DNA of 64,000 bases from CAYMKL01 sp964390805 (lineage in GTDB: Bacteria > Chloroflexota > Anaerolineae > VGOG01): contig CAYMKL010000007.1 in NCBI GenBank assembly GCA_964390805.1, forward strand, positions 1 to 64,000, in the 5' to 3' direction. A model generated the notes under the pieces. It made no database searches, was not told where the DNA came from, and saw only the letters and a list, made by a program, of their open reading frames with translations. Below are positions 14,718 to 22,695 of the stretch, in pieces. The translations under genes and the position numbers were made by a program. Positions within the stretch are counted from its first letter, which is position 1. Each line of letters starts with the position of its first letter.

Positions 14718-16962
14718 GCCCCGCCCCAAACAGCAAGAGGTACTGAGCTACACCAGCGGAAAAATGGGCGTCTCGGCCGTGCCCGGCAGCGGCAAGACGG
14801 TCACGCTTTTGGCCCTGGCCGCCCAACTGGTGGCCAGCGGGGTACTGGAGGACGACCAGGAGGTGCTGGTGGTAACTCTGGTCAACTCTGCCGTGGATCA
14901 TTTCGCCGGACGGGTGGCCGACTTTGTCCAAGAGCGCGGATTGCTGCCACACATCGGCTACCGAGTGCGCACCCTGCATGGCCTGGCCCACGACATCGTG
15001 CGCGAGCGGCCGGCCCTGGTGGGCCTGTCCGACGACTTCCAGATCGTGGACGAGCGGGCGGCGGATCAGATCCGGCAAGATGCGGTGGAAGCGTGGCTGC
15101 GCAGTAACCCTTACGCCGCCGACGATTTCCTGCCCTTCGACCTGGAGGAGGGGCAGCGGGATTGGGTACGCCGCAACCAGTGGCCCCTCCTGGTGACTAG
15201 CATCGCCCTCAGCTTCATCCGGCAGGCCAAGGACCTGCAGATCACGCCCCCTGAGCTTCGCGACCACCTGGACAGGTTCCCGCAGCCACTTTCCCTGGTA
15301 GAGATGGGTTGGGCCATCTACGCCGACTATCAGCGCGCCCTGGCCTACCGCGGCGCGGTGGACTTTGACGACCTCATCCGCCTGGCGCTGCGCGCCCTGG
15401 AGTTGGACCAGGAGTACCTGGAGCGGCTGCGCTATCGCTGGCCCTATATCCTGGAAGATGAGGCCCAGGACAGCAGCGAGTTGCAGGAGCGGATCCTGAG
15501 ACTCTTGGTAGGGCCGGGTGGCAACTGGGTGCGCGTTGGCGATCCCAACCAGGCCATCTACGAGACCTTCACCACCGCCAGCCCTGAGTTCCTGCGGAAC
15601 TTCTTGAGGGAAGCGGACGTTCAGCCACGCGAGCTGCCCAACTCTGGCCGCTCGACCCAGAGCATCATCAACCTGGCCAACTACCTGATTGACTGGACGC
15701 AGGAGGAGCATCCGATCAACGAAGTCCGCAGCGCCCTGGTTGCACCACCCTACATTGAGCCCACCCCGTTCGGCGATCCGCAGCCCAACCCGCGCGATGA
15801 TCCCAGGCAGGTGCGCCTCATCGCCCAGAGATTCACCCCTGGCGAAGAGCTCCACGCCGTGGGCAACTCACTGGCACGCTGGCTGCCGGAGCACCAGGAC
15901 GAGACCGTAGCCGTGTTGGTGCCGCGCAACGATCGCGGCTTTGCTGTGGTCAGTGAGCTGAAGAAACGCGGCCTGGAGTACATCGAGTTCCTGCGCAGCA
16001 CCAGGTCCACCCGCGAGACGGCGGGCGCCCTGGCCAACGTCGTCAGCTACCTGGCCGACCCCACCTCGCCCGTCAAGCTGGCGAGAGTCTACAAAGTGTG
16101 GCGGCGCCAGGATCGCGACGACGAGGAGGCCAGGGGGCAGCTTGAGGTGGTCGTCAAGACGCTGCGCAAATGCCGCCGGGTTGAGGATTTCCTGTGGTCA
16201 CGACTGGATCGGGACTGGCTGGTCAGTCTGGAATTGGCCGACGAAGCCCCGGAGATCGGCGAGCAGTTGGTCGAGTTCCGGGAGTTGGTGCGGCGCTGGC
16301 AGGGGGCGACCTTGCTGCCCATAGACCAGCTCATTCTCACCCTGGCCCAGGACCTGTTCCACGAACCAGCCGATCTGGCCATGGCCCACAAGCTGGCCGT
16401 GGTTCTGCGGCGAGCCAGCGAGACACACCCCGACTGGCGGCTGCCGGAACTCACCCAGGAACTGGCAGTCGTGGCCCGGAACGAGCGCCGTTTCCTGGGC
16501 CTCAGCGGCGATGACACCGGTTTCGATCCCGAACGATACAAGGGCAAGGTCGTGGTGGCCACCATGCACAAGGCTAAGGGGCTGGAGTGGGATCGGGTCT
16601 ACCTGATGTCGGTCAACAACTATGACTTCCCCTCGGCCCTGCCCCATGACCAGTTCATCTCCGAGCGGTGGTTCGTGCGCGATGGCCTGAACCTGGAAGC
16701 TGAGACCCTGGCCCAACTGGAAGCCCTCTTCTCCGAGGATGCGGCGGCCTCACCCTACTACGAGGAGGGTCAGGCGACTGAGCAAGCGCGGCTGGAATAT
16801 GCCGCCGAACGGCTGCGCCTGTTATACGTCGGCATCACCCGCGCCAGGAAGGAGTTGGTCATCACCTGGAATACGGGCCGACGCGGAGATCAACAACCGG
16901 CCATTCCCTTCATCGCCTTGCAGACATTCTGGGAGGGACAGGTACATGACCCTGCCGACTGA
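14710..16962 (+). CDS. UvrD/Rep-type superfamily 1 DNA helicase
   Basis: The 750-residue protein has all main SF1A motifs: Walker A VSAVPGSGKTVTLL, motif II ILEDEAQDSS, motif III VGDPNQAIYE, motif V VATMHKAKGLEWDRVYL and motif VI LRLLYVGITRARKEL. It should be an active 3'-5' DNA translocase. It lacks a C-terminal nuclease, unlike AddA. It overlaps the upstream degenerate helicase by 8 bases and the downstream nuclease by 17, so all three are translationally coupled and probably form one complex that processes DNA ends. Confidence 0.92.
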   Translation: MLKPRPKQQEVLSYTSGKMGVSAVPGSGKTVTLLALAAQLVASGVLEDDQEVLVVTLVNSAVDHFAGRVADFVQERGLLPHIGYRVRTLHGLAHDIVRERPALVGLSDDFQIVDERAADQIRQDAVEAWLRSNPYAADDFLPFDLEEGQRDWVRRNQWPLLVTSIALSFIRQAKDLQITPPELRDHLDRFPQPLSLVEMGWAIYADYQRALAYRGAVDFDDLIRLALRALELDQEYLERLRYRWPYILEDEAQDSSELQERILRLLVGPGGNWVRVGDPNQAIYETFTTASPEFLRNFLREADVQPRELPNSGRSTQSIINLANYLIDWTQEEHPINEVRSALVAPPYIEPTPFGDPQPNPRDDPRQVRLIAQRFTPGEELHAVGNSLARWLPEHQDETVAVLVPRNDRGFAVVSELKKRGLEYIEFLRSTRSTRETAGALANVVSYLADPTSPVKLARVYKVWRRQDRDDEEARGQLEVVVKTLRKCRRVEDFLWSRLDRDWLVSLELADEAPEIGEQLVEFRELVRRWQGATLLPIDQLILTLAQDLFHEPADLAMAHKLAVVLRRASETHPDWRLPELTQELAVVARNERRFLGLSGDDTGFDPERYKGKVVVATMHKAKGLEWDRVYLMSVNNYDFPSALPHDQFISERWFVRDGLNLEAETLAQLEALFSEDAAASPYYEEGQATEQARLEYAAERLRLLYVGITRARKELVITWNTGRRGDQQPAIPFIALQTFWEGQVHDPAD

Positions 16963-17896
16963 CTTTCAATTCAGCCAGGGCAGTCTCCAGGACTACGTAG
17001 ACTGCCCGCGACGCTTCCAACTGCGCTATCTGCTGCGCCTGGCCTGGCCCGCGGTTGAGGTGGAACCTGCCCTGGAAAACGAGCGACATCTTCAGCAAGG
17101 AGCAGCTTTCCATCGCCTGGTCCATCAGCATATACTGGGTCTCTCGCCGGAACGCCTGTCGAGCATGGTGACCGACAAAGACCTCAGCCGTTGGTGGCGC
17201 AACTACCTGAACAGCGCGCCGGCCGATCTAGCGGGACTGCGTTACCCAGAGGTCGCCTTGTCCGCCCCGGTGAGAGGCCATCGCCTGGTTGCCAAGTATG
17301 ATCTCATTGCCGAAGGGCCTGTCCTGCGCAAGGCCGAAGGGCCTGTCCTGCGCAAGGCCGAAGGGCCTGTCCTGAGCAAGGCCGAAGGGCCTGTCCTGAG
17401 CAAGGCCGAAGGGCCTGTCCTGAGCAAGGCCGAAGGGCCTGGGCAGCGTTCGACTATCCTAGACTGGAAGACCTCCCGCAAACGACCCCGGCGGCAATGG
17501 CTGGCCAAGAGCTTACAGACCAGAGTTTACCCTTACCTGCTGGTGCGGGCTGGTTCCCATCTCAACGAGGGTAAACCATTTCAGCCCGAACAGGTAGAGA
17601 TGGTCTACTGGTTCGCCAACTTTCCAGAAGACCCCGAACGCTTTGCCTACGACGCAGCCCAGTACGACGCGGACGGCGATTACCTGGCTTCGCTAGTCGA
17701 GGAGATCAAGAGCCTGGAAGACGACGACTTCCGCCTCACCACCCAAGAGCGGCGTTGTCGCTATTGCCCCTATCGTTCCTTGTGTCGGCGCGGGGTCAGG
17801 GCAGGCCCGTTGGAGGAAGCGGAAAGCGAACCGGAAGAGGATAGCGACTTTGGGATCGCCCTTGACTTCGAGCAAATTGCCGAGATCGAGTACTAA
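16946..17896 (+). CDS. PD-(D/E)XK nuclease with four-cysteine Fe-S cluster (RecB/AddB C-terminal type)
   Basis: The 316-residue protein starts at ATG 16946 after GGGAGGGA. It contains the nuclease core (HRLVAKYDLIAEGP, then TILDWKTS with the catalytic D and K). A split cysteine set, one in DYVDCPRRF near the N-terminus and three in RRCRYCPYRSLCRRG near the C-terminus, is the Fe-S arrangement of AddB and Cas4. It therefore looks like the nuclease domain of AddB made as a separate protein. Five 8-residue repeats are inserted between two core strands at about residues 122-165, yet the frame stays open. Confidence 0.87.
   Translation: MTLPTDFQFSQGSLQDYVDCPRRFQLRYLLRLAWPAVEVEPALENERHLQQGAAFHRLVHQHILGLSPERLSSMVTDKDLSRWWRNYLNSAPADLAGLRYPEVALSAPVRGHRLVAKYDLIAEGPVLRKAEGPVLRKAEGPVLSKAEGPVLSKAEGPVLSKAEGPGQRSTILDWKTSRKRPRRQWLAKSLQTRVYPYLLVRAGSHLNEGKPFQPEQVEMVYWFANFPEDPERFAYDAAQYDADGDYLASLVEEIKSLEDDDFRLTTQERRCRYCPYRSLCRRGVRAGPLEEAESEPEEDSDFGIALDFEQIAEIEY
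17309..17441 (+). repeat. Five 24-bp tandem repeats in frame, family A
   Basis: The unit GCCGAAGGGCCTGTCCTG plus a 6-base tail (CGCAAG in the first two, AGCAAG in the next three) is repeated five times from 17309, with a partial sixth. It encodes (AEGPVLRK/AEGPVLSK)n in the nuclease gene. Single units of the same family occur elsewhere in the window as CTTCGACAAGCTCAGGAC. Confidence 0.95.
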
Positions 17897-17897
17897 A

Positions 17898-20315
17898 GTG
17901 AAAGAATGGATTGAGCCACAAGACATTGAAGTATCCCAGGAACTGCAAGCCGCTATCGGCGGGCATCCGCTGGTGGCAAAAACCCTGGCCCGGCGGGGGT
18001 TCACCGAGCTTGCGGCGGCCAGAGCCTTCCTCGATCCTGATTGCTACCAGCCCGCTCCGCCATCTGATCTGCCGAATATGGCCGAAGCTGCAGATCGCCT
18101 GGAGAAAGCCATCCGACAGAAAGAGCCCATCTGCGTCTGGGGCGACTTTGACGTGGATGGGCAGACAGCGACGACCCTTCTGGTCTCCACTCTGAGGGAA
18201 CTGGCGGTTCGGCAAGGCTCACCACAGGGGGCGGTCGTCACCTATCACATCCCTGTCCGCAAGACCGAATCCCACGGTCTCCACCTCCCCGGGCTGAAGC
18301 ACATCATCGCGGAAGGCGCCCGCCTTGTGTTGACGTGTGACACCGGCGTCACGGAGCACGAGGCCATCGCCTACGCCCAGGCGCAGGGCGTGGACGTGGT
18401 CGTCACTGACCATCACGATCTGCCCTCCATTCTACCCGAAGCCCGCGCCGTCGTAAACCCCAAAATGCTCGCGGACACGCATCCGCTGCGTGAATTGCCG
18501 GGGGTGGGATGTGCCTACAAGCTGGCGGAGGAGCTGTACAACCGCGCCCCCCCCTCTTTCCCCCCCAACTTTGGGGGGGATGAAGGGGGGGGCGCGGCGC
18601 AGTATCTTGACCTGGTGGCCCTGGGGATCGTGGCCGACGTCGCGGTGCAGGTCGGGGACACGCGCTACCTGCTCCAGCGAGGTCTCGAGGCATTGCGCCA
18701 CACCGAACGACTGGGCCTGCGGGTCATTATGGAAACCGCCGAACTCGACCCGGCCAGGCTCTCGGAAGAGCACATCGGTTTTGTCCTGGGACCCCGACTC
18801 AATGCCCTGGGCCGGCTGGCCGACGCCAACGTGGCCGTGGAGCTGCTGACAACCTACGATCTGGGTCGCGCCCGCATCCTGGCCTCGGAGCTGGAGGGGC
18901 TGAATGCTCGACGCAAGCTGTTGTGCAACCAGGTCTTTCAGGCAACCCAGGCTCAAATCGAGCGCGACCCCTCGCTCCTGGAGCATAGCGCCCTGGTGCT
19001 GTCCCATCCATCTTGGCCAGCCGGAGTGATCGGCATCGTGGCCAGCCGCCTGGCTGAACGCTACCACCGACCGACCATCCTCATCGCCGCGCCGCCCGGC
19101 GAACTGGGCCGGGGCTCGGCTCGTTCCATAGAAGGCTGCAACATCACGGCTGCCATCGCTGCCCAACGGGAGATGCTGATAAAATTCGGCGGCCATCCGA
19201 TGGCTGCCGGGTTGACCATTGATCCTGAGCGGATTCCAGAGTTCCGCCGCGCCCTGTCGCGTACCGTGTCGGAGATGCTCCCAGACCCTAAGGGTTTCGG
19301 AAAACCCTTAGGGTCTCTCCAGATAGACGGCTACCTGTCACTGGGCGACCTGACCCTCGATCTGGTCGAGGATCTGGAGCGACTGGCGCCTTTTGGCCCT
19401 GGCAACCCGCCGCTGACTTTGGTCAGCAGGGAGCTTTCGTTGATCAGCCATAGCACGATAGGCCGCAACAGCGAGCACCTTCAATTGATCGTGGAGGACG
19501 ACGAGGGCACAGCTCAGAGGGTGATTTGGTGGCAAGGGGCCGGCTGGCCGCTGCCACAGGGACGGTTTGACCTGGCCTACGTCGTACGGGCCAGCGACTA
19601 CCGGGGGCAGCGGGACGTGCAGGTGGAATGGGTGGATGCTCGCCAGATTGAAGCGCACAGACCCAAAGGGTTTTTGGAAACCCTTCAGGTCTCTATTGAA
19701 ATTGCGGACCATCGGCGAGAGCCCAACCCTCGCAAAGCGCTGGAACGCCTGTGGGGGCAGGGAGATGTGCAAGTATGGAGTGAAGCCGAGGCCAGGGCAG
19801 GAATCGGCGGTCAGGGCCGGTATGAATTGAAGCCATCAAAGGTACTGATCATCTGGACCACGCCTCCGGGTCCTACCGAATTACGAACGGCGCTGGAAAA
19901 GGTCTCGCCGGCGACGGTACACCTGTTTGGGATAGACCCCGGGCTGGACCGCCCCGAGACATTCTTGAAACGTTTGGCCGGTCTGACCAGGCATGCTTTG
20001 AGTTCCAATCAGGGTCGAGTCAATATCTCGACCCTGGCAGCGGCCACTGCCCAGCGGGAAACGACCGTGCGACTGGGTATCGCCTGGCTTGCGGCGCGGG
20101 GACACCTTGTGGTTCTCGATCTTGATGAAGAGGGGGATGAGATGCAACTGGCAGAGGGCAACCACGTGGGCGGAAAACCTCGCTTCGGTAAGGCGGTGAC
20201 CGCCCATCTACCCCGGATAGCCGCTCAACTGAGGGCATTGCTGGAAGAAACGGCGGCCTATCGCGCCCACTTTGGCCGGGCTGAGAAGGAAACCCTCATT
20301 CCCTCAAGACCCTGA
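17898..20315 (+). CDS. recJ: Single-stranded-DNA-specific exonuclease RecJ
   Basis: The 805-residue protein is read from GTG 17898, directly after the nuclease stop. DHH phosphoesterase motifs are present: DFDVDG near residue 83, TCDTG, VVTDHHD near 170, and the DHHA1 motif KFGGHPMAAG near 430. An OB-type segment follows. RecJ degrades single-stranded DNA 5' to 3' in recombination and repair. The protein is some 200 residues longer than the usual 570-600; the extra C-terminal part (after DVQVEWVDARQIE) is not assigned. At least three repeats are inserted in frame (18548-18594, 19283-19316, 19659-19692). It is the last gene of the end-processing operon. Confidence 0.93.
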   Translation: MKEWIEPQDIEVSQELQAAIGGHPLVAKTLARRGFTELAAARAFLDPDCYQPAPPSDLPNMAEAADRLEKAIRQKEPICVWGDFDVDGQTATTLLVSTLRELAVRQGSPQGAVVTYHIPVRKTESHGLHLPGLKHIIAEGARLVLTCDTGVTEHEAIAYAQAQGVDVVVTDHHDLPSILPEARAVVNPKMLADTHPLRELPGVGCAYKLAEELYNRAPPSFPPNFGGDEGGGAAQYLDLVALGIVADVAVQVGDTRYLLQRGLEALRHTERLGLRVIMETAELDPARLSEEHIGFVLGPRLNALGRLADANVAVELLTTYDLGRARILASELEGLNARRKLLCNQVFQATQAQIERDPSLLEHSALVLSHPSWPAGVIGIVASRLAERYHRPTILIAAPPGELGRGSARSIEGCNITAAIAAQREMLIKFGGHPMAAGLTIDPERIPEFRRALSRTVSEMLPDPKGFGKPLGSLQIDGYLSLGDLTLDLVEDLERLAPFGPGNPPLTLVSRELSLISHSTIGRNSEHLQLIVEDDEGTAQRVIWWQGAGWPLPQGRFDLAYVVRASDYRGQRDVQVEWVDARQIEAHRPKGFLETLQVSIEIADHRREPNPRKALERLWGQGDVQVWSEAEARAGIGGQGRYELKPSKVLIIWTTPPGPTELRTALEKVSPATVHLFGIDPGLDRPETFLKRLAGLTRHALSSNQGRVNISTLAAATAQRETTVRLGIAWLAARGHLVVLDLDEEGDEMQLAEGNHVGGKPRFGKAVTAHLPRIAAQLRALLEETAAYRAHFGRAEKETLIPSRP
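18548..18594 (+). repeat. In-frame palindromic repeat, family B
   Basis: A C-rich arm (CCCCCCTCTTTCCCCCCC) and a G-rich arm (GGGGGGGATGAAGGGGGG) joined by AACTTT encode PPSFPPNFGGDEGG inside recJ. Other copies lie at 42185-42229, 49999-50042 and 54015-54080. Confidence 0.85.
19283..19316 (+). repeat. In-frame palindromic repeat, family F
   Basis: AGACCCTAAGGGTTT and its near-complement form a strong hairpin encoding DPKGFGKPLGS in recJ. Related copies are at 19659, 20307, 29678, 36282 and 62797. Confidence 0.8.
19659..19692 (+). repeat. In-frame palindromic repeat, family F
   Basis: AGACCCAAAGGGTTT and its imperfect complement lie in frame in recJ and encode RPKGFLETLQV. Confidence 0.75.
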
Positions 20316-20343
20316 AGGTTTCAAAACAAAACCTCTAGGGTCT
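20307..20343 (+). repeat. Palindromic repeat, family F, spanning the recJ stop
   Basis: AGACCCTGAAGGTTT and AACCTCTAGGGTCT are imperfectly complementary. The element provides the recJ stop codon and could act as a weak terminator before the HAD gene. Confidence 0.7.
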
Positions 20344-20357
20344 CACCAGGAGCAAAG

Positions 20358-21251
20358 ATGGCACAGCATTTGAAGATCATCATTGATTGGGACGGCACGC
20401 TGACCGCCGAGGAGACACAGGTGGCAGCATTGGCCGAGAAGTCGCTGGATACGCTGGCGAGGGAGATCATTGGCGCACCGCGCGAGATGCTGGCCGCCGA
20501 CTACCAGGCCACGCGGGCGCGCCTGCTGCGTGCGCCGTACCGCTACTGGTGGGAGGTCAACGGCCTGGTGGCCTCTTACTGCAACGAGGGCGCGTTCATC
20601 CTCAACACCACGACGTTGCAAGTGATGCTGGGGGAAAACCCGGCCTACGCCCAGGCGGTGGCCGCCGCCTTCCCCCAGGCGGAGTACGACCCGGTGATGG
20701 ATTGCATCAACTACCTGTTTCACCGCCACACGGCCGAGATTCCCCCTCGCTTTCGCCCCGCTGCCCGCGACGTGCTGCTTGCCCTGGCCCGGCACCCCAA
20801 CCGCACGCCCATCATCCTCACCAACTCGCTGGGCGACAAGGTGAACCGCCATTTGGGGGCTCTGGCGCTGGGCGAAAAAATCACCGTGCTGGGCGACACG
20901 CGCCAGTACGACATGGACGCCGATTGGCAGCATCGCTTTCCGCACCCGCAACTGGGGGATATCCAGGTCTGGCCGGTGTCCGAGAAATACCAGATTGACC
21001 TGCGTCGCCCGGTGTACTATCGGGCGCTGGTGCAGGCGGCCGCCGATGGCTCGCAATTGGCGGTAGTGGCCGACACCCTCTCCCTGCCCGGTGGACTGCC
21101 GCTGATGATGGGCATCCCCTTCTTTCTCATTCACACGCCCTACACCCCACCCTGGTGCGCCCAGGCCGTGGATGCGCACCCCTTGGGTCGCGTCCTCGAC
21201 GACCTGGCCGACTTGCCGGCAGCACTGGATACCCTGCTCCTCAGTGGATAG
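20358..21251 (+). CDS. HAD-superfamily hydrolase (phosphatase-like)
   Basis: The 297-residue protein has HAD motif I near its N-terminus (IIIDWDGTLT, nucleophile and acid aspartates), motif II PIILTNSLGDKV and a motif IV-like VVADTLSLPGG. This is the fold of small-molecule phosphatases such as phosphoserine phosphatase. A large cap region (residues 20-140) contains WWEVNGLVASYCNEGAF. CCAGGAGCAAAG precedes the ATG. The substrate is not apparent. It follows recJ by 42 bases, so it may be read through from that operon. Confidence 0.82.
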   Translation: MAQHLKIIIDWDGTLTAEETQVAALAEKSLDTLAREIIGAPREMLAADYQATRARLLRAPYRYWWEVNGLVASYCNEGAFILNTTTLQVMLGENPAYAQAVAAAFPQAEYDPVMDCINYLFHRHTAEIPPRFRPAARDVLLALARHPNRTPIILTNSLGDKVNRHLGALALGEKITVLGDTRQYDMDADWQHRFPHPQLGDIQVWPVSEKYQIDLRRPVYYRALVQAAADGSQLAVVADTLSLPGGLPLMMGIPFFLIHTPYTPPWCAQAVDAHPLGRVLDDLADLPAALDTLLLSG

Positions 21252-21301
21252 CTTCTGCCACCTCCGACGGAATGTGGGAGATTCTCGCTTGGGCATCGTA
21301 T

Positions 21302-22555
21302 CTACAACCGCCTCTCCCGCACCAGCGCTAACACCAATAACGCCCCCACCACCAGGATGCCGGCGTTCAAATAGAACGGCATGGCGTGCCCCCCCGCGTC
21401 GTAGACCCATCCGCCCAGCACCGGGCCGATGGTGGCGCCCAGGCCCGACGCCAGCGTGTACAGCCCGTAGCCGGTGCCCCGCGCCTCCGCCCCGCTGTGA
21501 TCGGCCACCAGCGCCTCCTGGGCCGGGGTGGCGGCGGAAAAGCACACCGCCTCCACTGCCCAGGCCACCGCGATCAGGATCATGCTGTCGGCGAACGGGA
21601 TGGCCAGCGACGTGGCGGCCGCAGCCAGCAACCCCACCATCATGGGCAACTTGCGCCCCACCCGGTCGGCGATACGGCCCAGGTACGGCGGCAGGAGACC
21701 GTGGAGGACCGCGGCCGGCACGTAGGCCACGGCCAGGTCGTGGACCGGCGCACCAAACCGCTCCTGCAGGAAGATCATGAGCACCGGCGTGAGCAGCGCC
21801 AACGAGGCCGTGGTCAGGACCGCGATGCCCATGAGCACGTAGAGCTGCGCCGAAACCCGGCCACGCGCCGGCACCGAGGGCAAGCATGTACTGGGCACGT
21901 TCGCTGCACTCAGTGTAAACTCCGCGGACGTAACGGCGGGCAAGGTCTCCCGTACGCCGCGCCAGGCGAGGAGCAGGGCCACCAGAGCCAGCACGGTGTA
22001 CACCGCGAAGGCCACCTTCCAGCCCTGGACGATGCCCAGGTAATCCAGGCAAGGGAATCCCACGAAGGCCCCCACCAGAACCCCGCGATAGAGCTGTGCC
22101 TGCACTCGCCCGAACCGGTGCCCGCGCTCATCCGGCGGCGAGCAGTCGGCCACGATTGCGTAGGCCGAGAGCCACAGGAGCGACTGGGCTGCCCCCTCGA
22201 CCAGGCGCGCCGCCAGCAGCACCAGCAGGCCTGTGGTGAACCCGGTCGAACCATCGCCGGTGAGTAGGAACAGGAGCGCCGCCCCCACGTATCCCGCCAC
22301 GCCCAGCAGCAGGAACGGCCGGCGGCCATAGCGGTCCATGAGCCGGCCCAGCAGCGGGCGCAGCAGCGTTGACATCAAGAAGAAAGCGCTGAACAGGGTG
22401 CCGATCTCCAGCGCAGTGGCCCCCAGTTCCTTGCCATAGATGGGCAGCGCGAACGAGAGGAAGCCCAGGGGGAAGGAGAGGAAGAAGATGGCCCGGCCCA
22501 GAGCCCGCAGAACGTCATCGTGTTTCTCATCTGCGGTGACTGACGTGGTTTCCAT
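21302..22555 (-). CDS. Major facilitator superfamily transporter
   Basis: The 417-residue protein starts at ATG 22555, where GGAGGTTACG sits just upstream; another ATG 12 bases further up lacks a site. Twelve hydrophobic helices and the MFS loop 2-3 motif are visible (GRLMDRYGRRPFLLLG), with the second-half echo LGRIADRVGRKLPMMVG. It is an inner-membrane drug or sugar exporter type, substrate unknown. The central loop (about TLPAVTSAEFTL to PARGRVS) is unusually long and may hold another repeat. It diverges from a MalT-like regulator through back-to-back promoters. Confidence 0.92.
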   Translation of the reverse strand: METTSVTADEKHDDVLRALGRAIFFLSFPLGFLSFALPIYGKELGATALEIGTLFSAFFLMSTLLRPLLGRLMDRYGRRPFLLLGVAGYVGAALLFLLTGDGSTGFTTGLLVLLAARLVEGAAQSLLWLSAYAIVADCSPPDERGHRFGRVQAQLYRGVLVGAFVGFPCLDYLGIVQGWKVAFAVYTVLALVALLLAWRGVRETLPAVTSAEFTLSAANVPSTCLPSVPARGRVSAQLYVLMGIAVLTTASLALLTPVLMIFLQERFGAPVHDLAVAYVPAAVLHGLLPPYLGRIADRVGRKLPMMVGLLAAAATSLAIPFADSMILIAVAWAVEAVCFSAATPAQEALVADHSGAEARGTGYGLYTLASGLGATIGPVLGGWVYDAGGHAMPFYLNAGILVVGALLVLALVRERRL

Positions 22556-22593
22556 CGTAACCTCCATAGAATCGCCCGACGGCGTTTTCCTGT

Positions 22594-22622
22594 ACTATAG
22601 CCGAGGCCGTTGGTTTTGTCAA
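22594..22622 (-). promoter_or_regulatory. Sigma-70 promoter of the MFS gene
   Basis: On the minus strand TTGACA (22622-22617) is spaced 17 bases from TATAGT (22599-22594), 39 bases upstream of the MFS start codon. Confidence 0.8.
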
Positions 22623-22627
22623 CTCCC

Positions 22628-22656
22628 TTGCGGTTTTCCTCTACATCGGTTATAAT
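22628..22656 (+). promoter_or_regulatory. Sigma-70 promoter of the MalT-like regulator
   Basis: TTGCGG at 22628-22633 is spaced 17 bases from TATAAT at 22651-22656. The -35 boxes of this promoter and the divergent MFS promoter are only 5 bases apart, so one bound regulator could control both. Confidence 0.75.
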
Positions 22657-22695
22657 ACCCGTGCAACAATGGGTCCCAACCAGGGGAGGGGAGAG

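Noticed and set aside
20343..22052. 569-codon minus-strand frame opposite the HAD gene and part of the MFS gene
   Set aside because: It is a low-complexity, glycine- and arginine-rich antisense frame of two well-supported genes; long shadows are common at this GC content.
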